From Norana najaformis (Eukaryota > Annelida > Clitellata > Crassiclitellata > Hormogastridae), in assembly GCA_964023275.1 (NCBI GenBank), contig OZ029913.1, positions 53,088,144 to 53,152,143 of the forward strand: a stretch of 64,000 nt of DNA, written 5' to 3'. Shown here piece after piece: positions 25,205 through 37,600 of this stretch; positions within the stretch are counted from its first letter, which is position 1, and each line of letters opens with the position of its first letter. The position numbers were made by a program, and so were the translations under genes. The notes beneath the pieces were generated by a model. The model did not search any database and had not been told where the DNA came from. It saw only the letters and a program-made list of their open reading frames with translations.

Positions 25205-25384
25205 GCAATCGTAACCCTAAGCTCGAGATTTCAACAGTGCCCAATGAAAGTCAAGTCGTGGGAACCAGCTTGTTCACAGGGGCTCAGTCAAAACAAAATC
25301 GATAGGCAGGAAATGTTCGGTTCCTAGAGTCAGGTAGACAGACAATCATATGCATGGTGTTTCGGATTGGAGCAGAGAGAGACA

Positions 25385-25453
<69 letters not shown>

Positions 25454-25690
25454 AGGGAGGGAGGGAGAGAAAGAGAGAGGGGAGTGACAGAGAAGGAAAG
25501 AGAGAGGGGTAAGAGGAAGAATCAGGATAAGACTTTTGGAAGAGTAGTGTTTTCAGTGCAGCAGTGAGCCTGTGGTTATAGAGCATTTTCCAAGCTTTAA
25601 AACTGAGATGGCGGGAGGGCGAAGAAGTGTCAGGACATAAGAGGATCAAAAGCAAGCAAAGTACGCAATGAGGAAATATGGGACTCATAA
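25205..25690 (-). mobile_element. LINE family B copy carrying a GA microsatellite
   Basis: Minus-oriented family B 3' end: the tail at 25205-25290, the 3' UTR, and a remnant of the ORF end (AALKTLLFQKSYPDSSS, equivalent to LKTLLFRRSYPDSSS in the neighbour at 25904). A GA tract at 25391-25447 lies right after that conserved peptide. It sits immediately beside a second family B copy. Confidence 0.7.
25391..25468. repeat. (GA)n microsatellite grading into (GGGA)n
   Basis: About 57 bases of pure GA dinucleotide (25391-25447) followed by five GGGA units (to 25468). It produces artificial Arg/Glu and Ser/Leu open frames on the two strands. Confidence 0.98.
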
Positions 25691-25747
25691 CTTATAGAAT
25701 TTACAAGCTTGATATTGTAATAGGATCTAATGAAGGATCTCTAATCT

Positions 25748-26284
25748 GGTAATCGTAATCTCGAGATTTCTACAGCGCCCAACGAAAGCTAAGTCCCGGG
25801 AACCGCCTTATTCACAGGCGCTCAGTCAAAACAAAATCGACAGGGAAGGTGGGTTTGGTTCCAGGTCAAGAACCAAGAGTCAGGCAGGCAGGAAGTCAAA
25901 CGACTATAGTGGGTGGTGTTTGGAATCGAATCTGCAAGGGGAAGAAGAGGAATCAGGATAAGATCTGCGAAACAGGAGTGTTTTCAATTTTGAGTGGAAG
26001 ACCTGCGGAGAGATTGCAAATGTTGAAGTGATGGTGAGTTCGTAAGATGGATCAGGTAATTGTCGTAACTCTGGCGGGAGTTTAATACAGAGTGGTGGGG
26101 CAGCTATGGCTATGGCGCGATTTCCAAATTTTAAGGATGAGGTGACGGGAGGGCAGAGAATTGTTAGGGCGGGAGAGAAACGGGTTGAACGGAGTTGTTG
26201 GACTGTAACTAAGTGACGAAGATAGGAAGGTTGGGAGGATTGAAGTGTGTTATAGGTAAGTGACTGGACTTCGTATTTTTGCAC
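25748..26284 (-). mobile_element. LINE family B, ORF end and 3' UTR
   Basis: On minus, 126 open residues (26284-25904) read as the C-terminus of a CR1-like reverse transcriptase ORF: YLRHLVTVQQLRSTRF, the equivalent of the AGP-LWN-LP motif (IAAPPLCIKLPPELRQL) and LKTLLFRRSYP. The 3' UTR ends in the family B tail (GCGCTGTAGAAATCTCGAGA) at 25748. This is the best preserved family B copy and abuts LINE A head to head at 26284/26285. Confidence 0.85.
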
Positions 26285-27548
26285 TTGCTCGTCATGACCT
26301 ATCTGCCGCCTTCGACACAGTCGATCATGCTATATTGCTCCATCGCCTTGAGCACTGGTTTGGTATATCAGGTCTGGCCCTTAACCGGTTCAAATAATAT
26401 CTTGCCTATCGTACTCAATCTGTCTACATCAGTGGTGCAATGTCGGACCAAATACCACTCACCTACGGTGTCCCTCGAGGCTCTGTTCTTGGCCCCTTGC
26501 TCCTTGTACACAACTCCACTAGGCGTTTTACTTATGGTCTGAAGCACCATCTTTATGCTGATAATACTCAACTCTACATTTCCTTTGATAATTCCTCTTC
26601 TTCCAGCCCTCTCAATCTATTATCCGACGTCTTTAACCAAGTTCAGTCATGGATGGCAGAAAATGGACTGCTCTTAAACCCATCCAAAACTGAGTTTCTC
26701 CTTTTTGGGACCTCACAGCAACTGGCTAAATTTAATTCTTTGAATTCAGTCCATCTAGGCATCTCTGCCGTACAACGCAACTGTTCAACCCGCAATTTGG
26801 GTATTGTATTTGACTCCAAACTGCCTTTCAGTGAATATATATTTTGTTTGTATGCGTAGGTCTGCCCACTACCACATTCGTGATATCCGGATTAGGCGAC
26901 ACATTCCTTCTCTGACCTGGTTTGTTTGGCTAATGCCCTATAGTCTCCAGCTGTCTTGACTACTGCAACTCGCTTCTTACTGGCATTTCTAAAGCTAATT
27001 TTATGAAGCTTCAGAGTTCAAAATACATTGGCAAGAGCTATCACTAAAATTCCAAAATATGGTCATATAACACCAATCCTGAAATCGTTGCATTGGTTGG
27101 CCGTAGAAAAGTGCAGAATGTTTGAGACTGGACTAATTGTATACAAGACTCTACTTTTCAGCCAGCCTCACTATCTTCACTCTGTACTGACTCCCAAGAC
27201 TTATCTCTACTCGGCCAGGTCTTCTAGCTGTCTAAACCTGACCTTTCCGTGGACACGAACAGCTCTTGATAGGCGTTCCTTTTCTGTCGCTGGCCCTAGA
27301 CTGTGGAACTCTCTTCCGGCAAATGGTCGCTCGGCAGTCTGTTTCGGCCTTCAGACCTCGACTAAAAACTCACCTCTTCCTGAAATCATTTTCTCCGTAG
27401 GCTGTCACTGTGTATTCTGGACTCCTAGGTTTTTCAACCTGGACTCACCATGGAATTTGACTTGGACAATAATTTTGTTTGGCAGCGACCATGGATTGAT
27501 GCCTTGAGTATTGTTACAGTGGCACTATAGAAGTTCTTAGATTAGATT
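26285..27548 (+). mobile_element. CR1/L2-like LINE family A, longest copy, reverse transcriptase
   Basis: Contains, in order, RT palm motifs DLSAAFDTVDHAIL, VPRGSVLGPLL, YADNTQLYI (catalytic YADD changed to YADN), WMAENGLLLNPSKTEFLLFG and NLGIVFDSKL, then the C-terminal part KYGHITPILKSLHWLAVEKC and SVAGPRLWNSLPANGRS. Several stops and frame changes break it (one stop after LALNRFK, frame change near 26515, further breaks 26850-27030). The endonuclease and N-terminal RT are missing. The 3' UTR ends with the family A tail at 27490-27548. Inactive. Confidence 0.9.
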
Positions 27549-28664
27549 AGTATTCTATTTGTTCAGGTATTTTAAGCCAGTGAAGTGATTTGAGAACAGG
27601 AGTTATGTGATGGTATTTGGGAGTTTTGGTGACAGCACGAGCGAGAGCATTCCAGATATATTTAGCATGGACTGAATGACATCCGAGTTTGCTTCAAGGC
27701 CAATAGTGTTAAAATTAGACTTTGATGTTACAAAAAATCTTTAACACACAGGGTGTGCACATCCTTATAAAAAGCCACATGCTGCTATTTTGTGGAAACA
27801 TAGTTTAGTAATATTTTGAAGGATTCATCTGCATTAAAATAATTTCTGTGATTACATCTCACCATGATGTTTAAGGTTGATCCTGAACAGAATCTCTTTT
27901 AAAAACTATTTTCCTAAGAACAAGTCTTTTTAAGTTTCTGTATTGGAATTGAATTGCTTTAACACAGTGACCATAATTTAAAGATTACCAGTATAAATGA
28001 GAAAGAAAAAAATTACAGCTGAATTTTTTCCTCATTGTCAGCTTCTCTATGACACCACATAAGAAAAACCTCATTCAAATCTAGAGACCACTGTAAATAA
28101 CCTCAAGCATACTAGTGAAATGAAAAATTTAAAAGTGAGACACAAGTTTAAAAGCAAATAGTCAACACCTAAGTAATCATAACAGAAAGTAACTAAATCA
28201 GCAAGTGACAAAACGAATAATTCAATGCCATATTGCACTTGCCAATTTCTAGCTTAGCATGTTTGATGTTGCAGTTGTTGCTCCATCCTAGGCAGAGAAT
28301 CTGTATTTGCCACAAAAAATTCATTTCTTACCATGTTAAAGTTTGGAAGTCTGTTCCACTGCTGAAAATAGAGCTTTTTACAGATATGCAACCAAGCGAC
28401 CAGGCCTTCAATGAGCAAAACCAACAAAGACTAATCAATAACAATTGCTTGCTTCATCTGGCTGTGGCAAGAGCAAAAGCATAATTATAGGAGTGCAATA
28501 TTCACTGTATTTTGATCCAGACTTCACAGATTGTTCCAAGACAGACATAAGATAGGTTCTACAAACACCATACAGACTCTTAAAACACACCTCGGTCAAA
28601 GTAAATACACTATTGCCACCAGTCCAAAAGCAAGATTACAAGTCTTCTCTTATGTCACTTGCTG
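27549..28664. other. intergenic/borealin 3' UTR
   Basis: AT-rich sequence with no coding potential that I can support. The part next to 28664 must contain the borealin 3' UTR (minus). No confident AATAAA could be chosen. Confidence 0.4.
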
Positions 28665-31600
28665 CTACTTTGAAGTAGCAGAGGAATGATTGCTGATGGC
28701 TTTCAACTTGGCATCCATCATATTCAAATTGCGTAGAGCTGTACTGATGAAGTTTGGATCAACCTGTGAGATGTCAATCTGGTTTACATCCACGCTGCCA
28801 TCCAGAACGAAAACCTGTAACAAATTCAAATCTTTCAGCGATACAATGCAACAAATAAATCCTGCATGAATCTTGCTTTGTAGAACATCACAAGTCATTC
28901 TCCTGCCTTCTTTCAATTTCATTCTCCTGGCCTTGCCATCCATCACATGCATATCCTTTTGTTTCAACCAACTTTCTTCTTACTTTACCTATTATATAAT
29001 AGTACAGTAAGAAGACCAAATGAATAACAGCTTCAAAGTTTCTGCAGAAGAAAGACAAAATTCAGTTTAATCTTGTAAAGGTCAAATAAATATAAACGTT
29101 TCTTTATATATATTTCTTTACTGCAGCCCTGCAAGGTGCCTAAAACTTTCCAGTCACAAGTCAGACACAACAGTTCTAGACCAGCAGTTGACAGTGGCTC
29201 ACAACTATCCTGCCTTAAAAATCTCTAAAGGGTCATTCAATGTCAACTCAACCAGTTCTGGAAAATGTCCCCACCTTGCCATCTCAGATTTTTATATTTT
29301 TGGCAATTATATACATAAGTATATAATATGAAGGTCTGAAAGTTTAAGTTCTTAACACCTAGTAGTGCCTGAGAATTAGGCTCTGCAAGTCATACCAAGA
29401 CATCACAGTTTTCACAATGTGTCCAACAAACCAGTTGTATATTTACACACAATGTATTCTCCAGGCTGAAAATCTGTTGTTTTCTGCTCTGACAGTTCTG
29501 CAGTTGCATTGGCAGCATCAGCAGAAGGAGTCTGGTCTTCAAACAGCATGATCACACTTTGCAGGATATCAGAAGAAATCCTTTTCATCACCATGCATGA
29601 TGGAAATGAATGCACGAAGAGATCTTGTAACATTTACAGTTTTTGCATGCATTGGCATGTTTGTCAGGCAATCCAAAGTTCTTCACATGTTGATCAATGT
29701 CCTCAGCTAAGATATATATGAATCTGATGACTGTAACATGTGTCTTGGTCCAAACAAACAAGTCCTCTGGTGTCAACATTTGACTTGCAGTTGCAGCTTG
29801 CATCAGCTGCAAATCTCTTCTCTACAACACCGATTCCTTCTTACCTGGACATGCTCTGGAAAACTCTTTACAGCAATAGTATGCTTTCACTGAACTTATC
29901 ACTGGCAATAAGTAACAAGCACAGACTGCATCTAACTGCGCAGTGACATCTGAAGCTCGTAAGCCTAGTCAGCATGCTAATATGTTACGAGTTCAACATA
30001 CCAGCATTTCACAATCACAATTTCACTTGTGACAGCATAAAATAGGCATCTTACCAGAGAAGTTAGTAACTGATAAAGGAAATGAGACACACTGATGGCA
30101 TTTCAGTATGAGCTTCTTAAGCTTTCCTGCATAAAGACTGAAAACCCCACACATTGCCCTCATGCCTTTCCAGGTCATGGAAGATCACTTAAAACTGTCC
30201 GGCGTTACGGATTTAGGACTTTGAACTCAATCTGTGAAGCAAATAACTGTTGTAGACAGGGAAAAATTAAATTCTGACTGCCCCACAAAGTGTACATTAT
30301 GCAAAAACTGATGCAAGACTTGTAAAGTACTGTATGATGAGCTCCATTAAAACATCACGCAGTACTAGCTATCATAGTTTGCTAAATATTTACAATGTAG
30401 CATGCTTAACATGCCATATATCTCAAAATATGTTAGATAAAGCTGAGTATTTTACATTTCCTGAAATAAAACCACAAACAGAAGCTATTTGGAAAGTGTC
30501 ACATTTGTATATTGAATAGCTACTGGAAAACATATGAAAAAATATGTAATTTGCCAAGGCACTGAAAATCAGGCAATATCGTGTGTATTGCAAATAGGGC
30601 TGTACCGAATAGGTGATTATCACTATTCGGCCGAATACGAATAATTGGACCAACTATTCGGCCGAATATGAATACTAACAATTGACCTGCTCAAGCCTCA
30701 AAGGCTGAATGTTAACGTTCAGTCACTGTACACAAAGAATGAGATACTGAGAATGCGATACTGCGGTCCAGGCAGTAGGCAACGCATGGCTGCAACCACA
30801 GCATATATTATTTTAATGAGAAAGTCACTTCAGTCCACTCGCTGTAGCAGCCGCTATTCGTATTCGGTCCGACCTCTACTATTTGGCCAAATACCGAATA
30901 GCTATTTGGCCCACTATTCGGCCCCGAAGTGAATACGAAGCGAATGTTCGGTACAGCCCTAATTGTTAGCCTCATATCTCAGGAACTATTAGGTAATACA
31001 GCCTGACACTTTGCATACTTCATGACATATTTTTCCAGATCCTGGCCAAAAATTAAAAAAATCTGAGACAGTATGGCTGGGAACACTGGCTGAGTTACAC
31101 AAAGTCAACTTAGTTATGCCATTTATGAATCAAATATTAAATTTAACATAATATTCATAATTTAAGATCTACTATGAAAATGATTATGGTTTATTTAACA
31201 AAAATAATAATGCAAATTGCACACCAGAAAACAAATTGTTTGATTTTTTCTGAATACAACAGATCAGAAATACTTTTACCTTGTTGCCTTTAAGTGGAAC
31301 AATCAAGGAATCGGTTTTTGGGTTTCCTGGGAAAGGATTCGTGATTGGGCTTCCTTCCATTGAAACAATCACCTCGCCTGGTTTAGGCACACGTGTCTGA
31401 ACAGCTGGAGTCTGATACAGCCTAAAAATAGCAACAATAACATGTATTCTATAGAAAGTAATTTTTAAAAATATAATCAGGTTTAACAGAAGTTTCTATT
31501 CCACACAGACTTGCTTCTGCACAGTATCACTCTGATTCTTTCCAAACTCAGGTTACTTACAATAAGGAAGTCATCCATTAAATTCTTTAAGCATGCCATT

Positions 31601-34600
31601 GTCCAGAGCTGAACAAGGAATTGTAGGCATGGGTATTGGTTAATATCCTTTGCAAGGTAAGATAATAATTGCTTATATGTTACACTTTTTCTTCAACAGT
31701 GAGAAACTCAGAGGCCTGCACAAAGTGAGTGCTGATACAACAGCATTCATCCAACTGTGGGTTACATTCCTTGTGGGTCAAATGGTCCAACAACAAATTG
31801 TGAATCAGGATTCAAACCCTAGCCATGATAAGGAAAGAGAAATATGTTACTGATTTGATAGTGTGTAAAACTCCTTTGCTCTGCGTTGTGGGAATGTACT
31901 TTTAAGATAGATCACATTAAATTAGTAATTCACAGAGAAACTGAGTGATCTACATGAAAAAGATTGTTTATTTGCTGGAATGGTTTTCTTCTGTATATAA
32001 GAAAGCTGAAAGACACAGAGCTAACTGTAAGCACTTCATATGTGGTTGGTCGGTACAGAAGCCACATCCTACTGTTGACTAAAATGATCAGTAAGTGTTT
32101 GTTAAGCAACACCTACTTCTCTGTCTGACTGACCTGGGGTCAAACTTTGGTGTGATTAGTGGAGTTGCAGCTGATAAGCAGATCTTCGACACTGGTGTTG
32201 CAAGAGCTCTCCTGTACACATAAGAACTGCACAAACTGACTGACCAACATAAAAAGCATGTCACAAAAATTCTGCACAACTTAACAAAATGAAGTTCTCT
32301 TCTTAAATTTATATACCTGAGGAAGAAAATCAGAATCCACCCCACCTCTTCTTACAATTAAATGGATAGTACAGTCACTCCAAAATATGTGCAGTGTCTT
32401 AAAGAAAGTTAGGGCGACATCAAGTACAAAAACAAAACAACAGATTTTGAGCAGTGTTACAGAGCTCAGGATACTGTTCCTGGTGCCTAAAATGGCAGCA
32501 CCACAATTTCTCATGTATTCCAACATTCAACTTGCACCTGATTACTGTACTGGAAAGAAAAATAGGGAAATAGTAGATGAAAAGGTAGTAAAGTAATATT
32601 GAAGATACAGACCCTCTCCTAGTTGTTGGTGGTGGTCTCTCAGCAGCAACCTCAGCCTTCCTTCGACGCTACAACACCGCAATAACATCATCTATTTGTA
32701 TAGCGCCTTTCAAGAACCTCTCAACTGGGCTACGTATGTATCCCAAAAGGTACCTGATTCATAATCTACAAGTTTATTTATTACCATTCATGTTGGTTCT
32801 AAAACACTGGCATCAACATCAATCAATGATTCTCATTAAAATATATTTCATGTCATAAGGTTTTGAACACCATTTGTTGTATGACAATATTCAGCTTAAC
32901 CACAACGTTTACACTTATATGCACATTTACTCTGGATACCATAAGAAAGTTAGCAGCACATAGTATGGCTCAACTACACCTACTGTGCATACAACTCTCC
33001 TTATAAGCATGCATGTATCTGAACATTTTAAAGCACCTTTTAAAAACCTTACAAAGATGCCAAATATACTGTACAGACGATGATAACTCACTGATTCATC
33101 ATAACTGCTCATAAATCCAGATCTGCTGTGTATGTATGTATGTATGAAGACATTTAATATAGTGCCTTTTAAGTACATGACTATCTAACTGAAGCAAACA
33201 AGTGCATTTTAAGACAGTTTGAAAATGTTTTTTTGCACAGTCAGCTGCAACAGTATATAGATGCAGTGGGAGAATGTCCCAGGAAAACGTCCAGTCCCTG
33301 AGAAGGCACAAGCTCGAGCTGAAGTTCAGAAGCATGGCATCTGCATACGTATATGGGTAGTAGAGCGCAGCGATTGTTGACCCTGCTGAGTTCAGACTGG
33401 AACACAGAGCTCCAGACTGCATGCCAGGGAAGTGCAGACAAGCGAGGTACATGCCAGCAAGACAACATACTGCTTCATGCCAAAGTAGACGATGATGGGC
33501 CGTCTCATCTGCATATAAGCCCAAATGCATCCTAGAACGTCCATGTGAATGTTAAGGTCTCCTTTTACGACCAACCCGGCTGATGTAGGTAATATTACCA
33601 AAATGTTACCAAACTCTACATTCCATTTAACCAGAATATCTTAATCTGCTATAGGTCTGTCCTAACTGGTTCACATCACTCTGTTAAATCGGACCTTGTA
33701 AATATTCAGGGCTAGTTTGCTGGATAAAAAAAATAGCCCAGCTAACCCATCCCATTTGCAATCCTTACCCGTGACGGCCGTGTTGTCTTGGTTTCATTTG
33801 AATTTGATTCACTGATGCTCTCCAGAGGAAGGTTCTTTCTTGAACTGAACAAAACAAACAATTTTCAGTCAGGGTCTTTTGCACACTGTAAAAAACAGCG
33901 TGCAATTTAAGCACTTGTTAATACTACATGACAAACTAGGTTCTCCTAAACCTAGAAGGGGCTGTTCAACATAGCTAGGTTCATCGCAGTAGTTTTCAGA
34001 AATTCCTAAAAGCTCTGCTGATATAAATATGGCACTGGTTAGATCAAGATCCAAACAGCTGGTCTAAGATCAAGGCCACAACTGAAACAGTCAACATCAC
34101 AGCTCTTCAGCACTGCTGAAATACATTTAATTGCAACAAAATGGATATTTTACAAATCAATTGCGAATTTTTGGTGAAAATAGACAAGGTTTCGAACCTT
34201 AGCGAGTCTCCCTCCAGTATGGACGTGAGCTTGTCATCAATAGCTTTTCCCATTTCACTTGTTTCAAACGAACCTCCATTTTCTGCAAATTCAGGTAACA
34301 AATATTTCATAATTGCACTGACAACTAGCCAAGAACTAATTTAAAAAAAAACCTAAGCCGACACTTCACCCTTGAAGTTCTCACAGAAATAAAAAACATT
34401 AACCATAGTTTATTTCTGGCAAAATATAGATTTCTTGTCAAAATAAGAAAATTTATTAAATGCAAAGAATTAAAAGAAACACACATGCTTGCTTTGTTCA
34501 AAACTCCTAACAAGTTGAAGTGCAAACATCACCAGAGGAATCCAACAACATTGGGACAACATTTGTTAACCTTCCAATTTGACTTGTTTCTTATTTACCA

Positions 34601-37600
34601 ACCTTGGAGGAATGGTGGTATTTCATGAATGGTCAGTCACCCATTCAAGTAGTAACTGATGTTGGCTTTGCCTAACTTCACTGTGCTTGCCAGCTTGTAT
34701 CCATAGCATCAAGTTGTTGATACACTGGTATAACTACTTTTCAGTGCAGGGGCCAGGCTGAAGCGGGGGGGGGCCCAAAATCTATCCCCATACTAAACCA
34801 GTTGTTTAGCAAGCATCACTTCTAAAATGTATGGGGTTTGTAACTTTTAAGTGAGGATTTGTTCACAGGAGTCTCCGATAACGGAGAACGACTACATTAG
34901 GTTTAGCCACGTGAAGTAACGCCAATGTGTTGTCAGATAATACAGTAAGTTACTAAGTGGCACTCGTGCGCATTTAACAAGCGTATGTGCATTCTTAGGG
35001 CATAGTACATTCATAGTTCATAGTACAGAAAGTTTAAAAAGATTAATACAGAAATTGTCTCTCTCAGTTTGGTATGGAAGTATGGTTGTACAATGCTAGT
35101 TTCAAAGGCTCTCATTTAGCCTAGACAGTGGACCTCAAGAGTAGGGCTTTTGAGGTGACTAGACAATACGTAAATTACTGTTGGTAAAGCCAGTAGTCAT
35201 AAACCTTGTGACCTAATCATGAGCCAATTTTAGATTTGGAATCACAGTACAACATCCTAGGAAAGAAGAAAAACAGACTAACACTAGGGCAAAGTTAAAT
35301 AGTTCATACTTCATAAATAGGATATAGATTGCTTTGGGTCAAATTTATTCTTGTATTAAGAAATATCACAACATGACTTTACATACTCAGGAACTCCTTC
35401 AATGGCATCTGGCGGACTTTCTAAAAATAATATAAGTCATCAAGCTGATTAATTTTAAACACGAGCAAACTTATTCATATGATGGATGAAACAATATATT
35501 GAGCAACGAATCTTCAAATCATGTAAAAACAGTTTCAATGCTCATGCTAGAAATGTCCACCATTTGCTTGAAAATATTTATTAATATTACATCTGATTCC
35601 CAGATTTTCACCATATAACCCACATGTGCATAACCCCAAGAAAATCAGCTAAATGTATAAAAAAGTTTGGCATAGCCCACACACACTTATACCCCAAAGG
35701 CCTACACAGACCGTAAAACAAAGAAGTCTGCAAGCACTAACAACTGAATACGCCTGAACCAGTACATGCAATTTATTTTTACTACTTTTCATTAAACTGA
35801 ATGGAAATGTGACTTTTCAACCTTTCTCTCAATATCATAGCAATTTAAATGCTGTGGGGTGTTGCATTGTTTAGGTCTATATTGTTCTTGCATCTAGTGA
35901 CAAAAAGAACTTCTCAGGAAATGAGACTGTATGAGGTGCAGTCAAAAGACACATTATTTATATAGTGCACATCTAATTGTTATGGGCCAGACAATTACCG
36001 CAAGACCTAACCTACAAAATCAAATCTGCTTTTGGATGAGTAATTATATACTTAGACTAAGAGTATATAAGTTTTCCCTACTGTCATGCACTAATAATAG
36101 ATTTATTTTACTAAGTAGTTAGCAAGCGGATTCTACCAGTATACAGTCGTATCTGTGTTTGCTACATTTAGATATCTTGGGCCAGTTGTTGTTGCAAAAC
36201 CACACTGTGAAATCAAAACTGATACCAAATCGAAGCACAATACCAACAAATCTTTAATTCAGACACTGTAAAGAATAATTAAATCAGAACAAATTTAATC
36301 CTTAGCAGCCATTTCTAATTTTGCCACCTGTCACAAATTCATTTATCAGTGTTCTGCAACTAATGGCACCATCGTTACATACGGTCCAGCAAATACAACC
36401 TCATGGCAACCATCTGTGCAAAATAAACTGGCATAACCCACACACTGATGCTACCGGCAAGTGTTTGAGGTTGGTAAAATCTTGTATAACCTGTAGGATA
36501 TGCGCTTCAAGCTATGGTACTACTTAATCTCACTCTGTGGTGGCAAACTCAGCTGAGCACAACCATGTCACTATCTAATGGTGCTGTTTGATTCCTACAG
36601 GACGTGCAAGCACATACTCTTAGACCACAAGCACTCAATGAATAATACGATTACTGCCCAGACTTTAAAACTAAACCAATAAGATTAATTAAAGGTGAAG
36701 TAATGGCTTCCTGTATTTATTTATTTTAAACGCATCTAAAATGCATAAATTACTGATTGCAAACAACACTGCCTTGCTTGTGTGTCACTTACACTTTACA
36801 CATGTGCAAGTTCACTGCTTGCACAAAACAAGTAGTGTTGCACTGAGTGGTTAACTCACTTCAACTAGTCCTATCACAGGCCAAATAATTCATGTTGAAA
36901 TTTTTGCTTCCATGAATACCAGCATCATAAGTTTCTGGGCAGAATGGGAAATGAAGTGGATAAGGGAGTAACAATTTTTGGAAAAATACCTTGTAAAACT
37001 ATAATTACAAATGTGAAGTACTTCTCATACCGCTGGAATAAACATCATTTCCATTGTATATGCCAAGTCAATCTGGTTCAGCAGTTCAGTCACACCAGCC
37101 TTCAGGCTACGAATTCTACTGTCAACTGCACAAACAAGAAATATACATATGACATCTTATAAAATTACTATACAGTGGAAAACACTCAATAAAAAAATGT
37201 TTAACATAAAACAAAATGGTTTTAAAGTAAATCAGTTCCTTCCAAGCTGTACTTTTGGGCCCACAAAAAATTAGGAAAACGTGTAAAAATGTTCGGTATT
37301 ACCCGCATACACGTATATGGTGAGGGCCACAATAATCTGAAATTATATTCTGCGACCATATACACATCTGTGTAGCTGTGTTAGCAGGTAGCAGTGGGCC
37401 AAAAACACATTAGAACTCAGTGTAGCATAGAAAAACGAGTCTGTGAGATACTCTGAGTGGATCACATAATGTAAGTCAGAGACACAGTCAGACATTAAAA
37501 TGGGTTACGTGAAGCAGCTCAGGCCCTACATAACACAACAGAAAGGCTCATTCAAGCAGCCAAATGAAGAATCTCAGTCTTTCAGGCCTAGCATCTAATT

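Larger units (their letters stand above)
28815..31279 (-). other. CDCA8: borealin intron 8, 2.5 kb
   Basis: Holds a decayed coding-like stretch of unknown origin (29400-29960) and a hAT-type miniature element (30595-30961). The remainder is AT-rich with no other feature that I can support. Confidence 0.6.

Noticed and set aside
25284-25688. 134-residue Ser/Leu-rich frame and antisense Arg/Glu frame
   Set aside because: Both are produced by the GA/GGGA microsatellite in a LINE UTR.
33099-33530. 143-residue minus frame as a host gene
   Set aside because: Other frames there are also open, no domain is evident beyond a weak LINE endonuclease hint, and it lies inside borealin intron 5.
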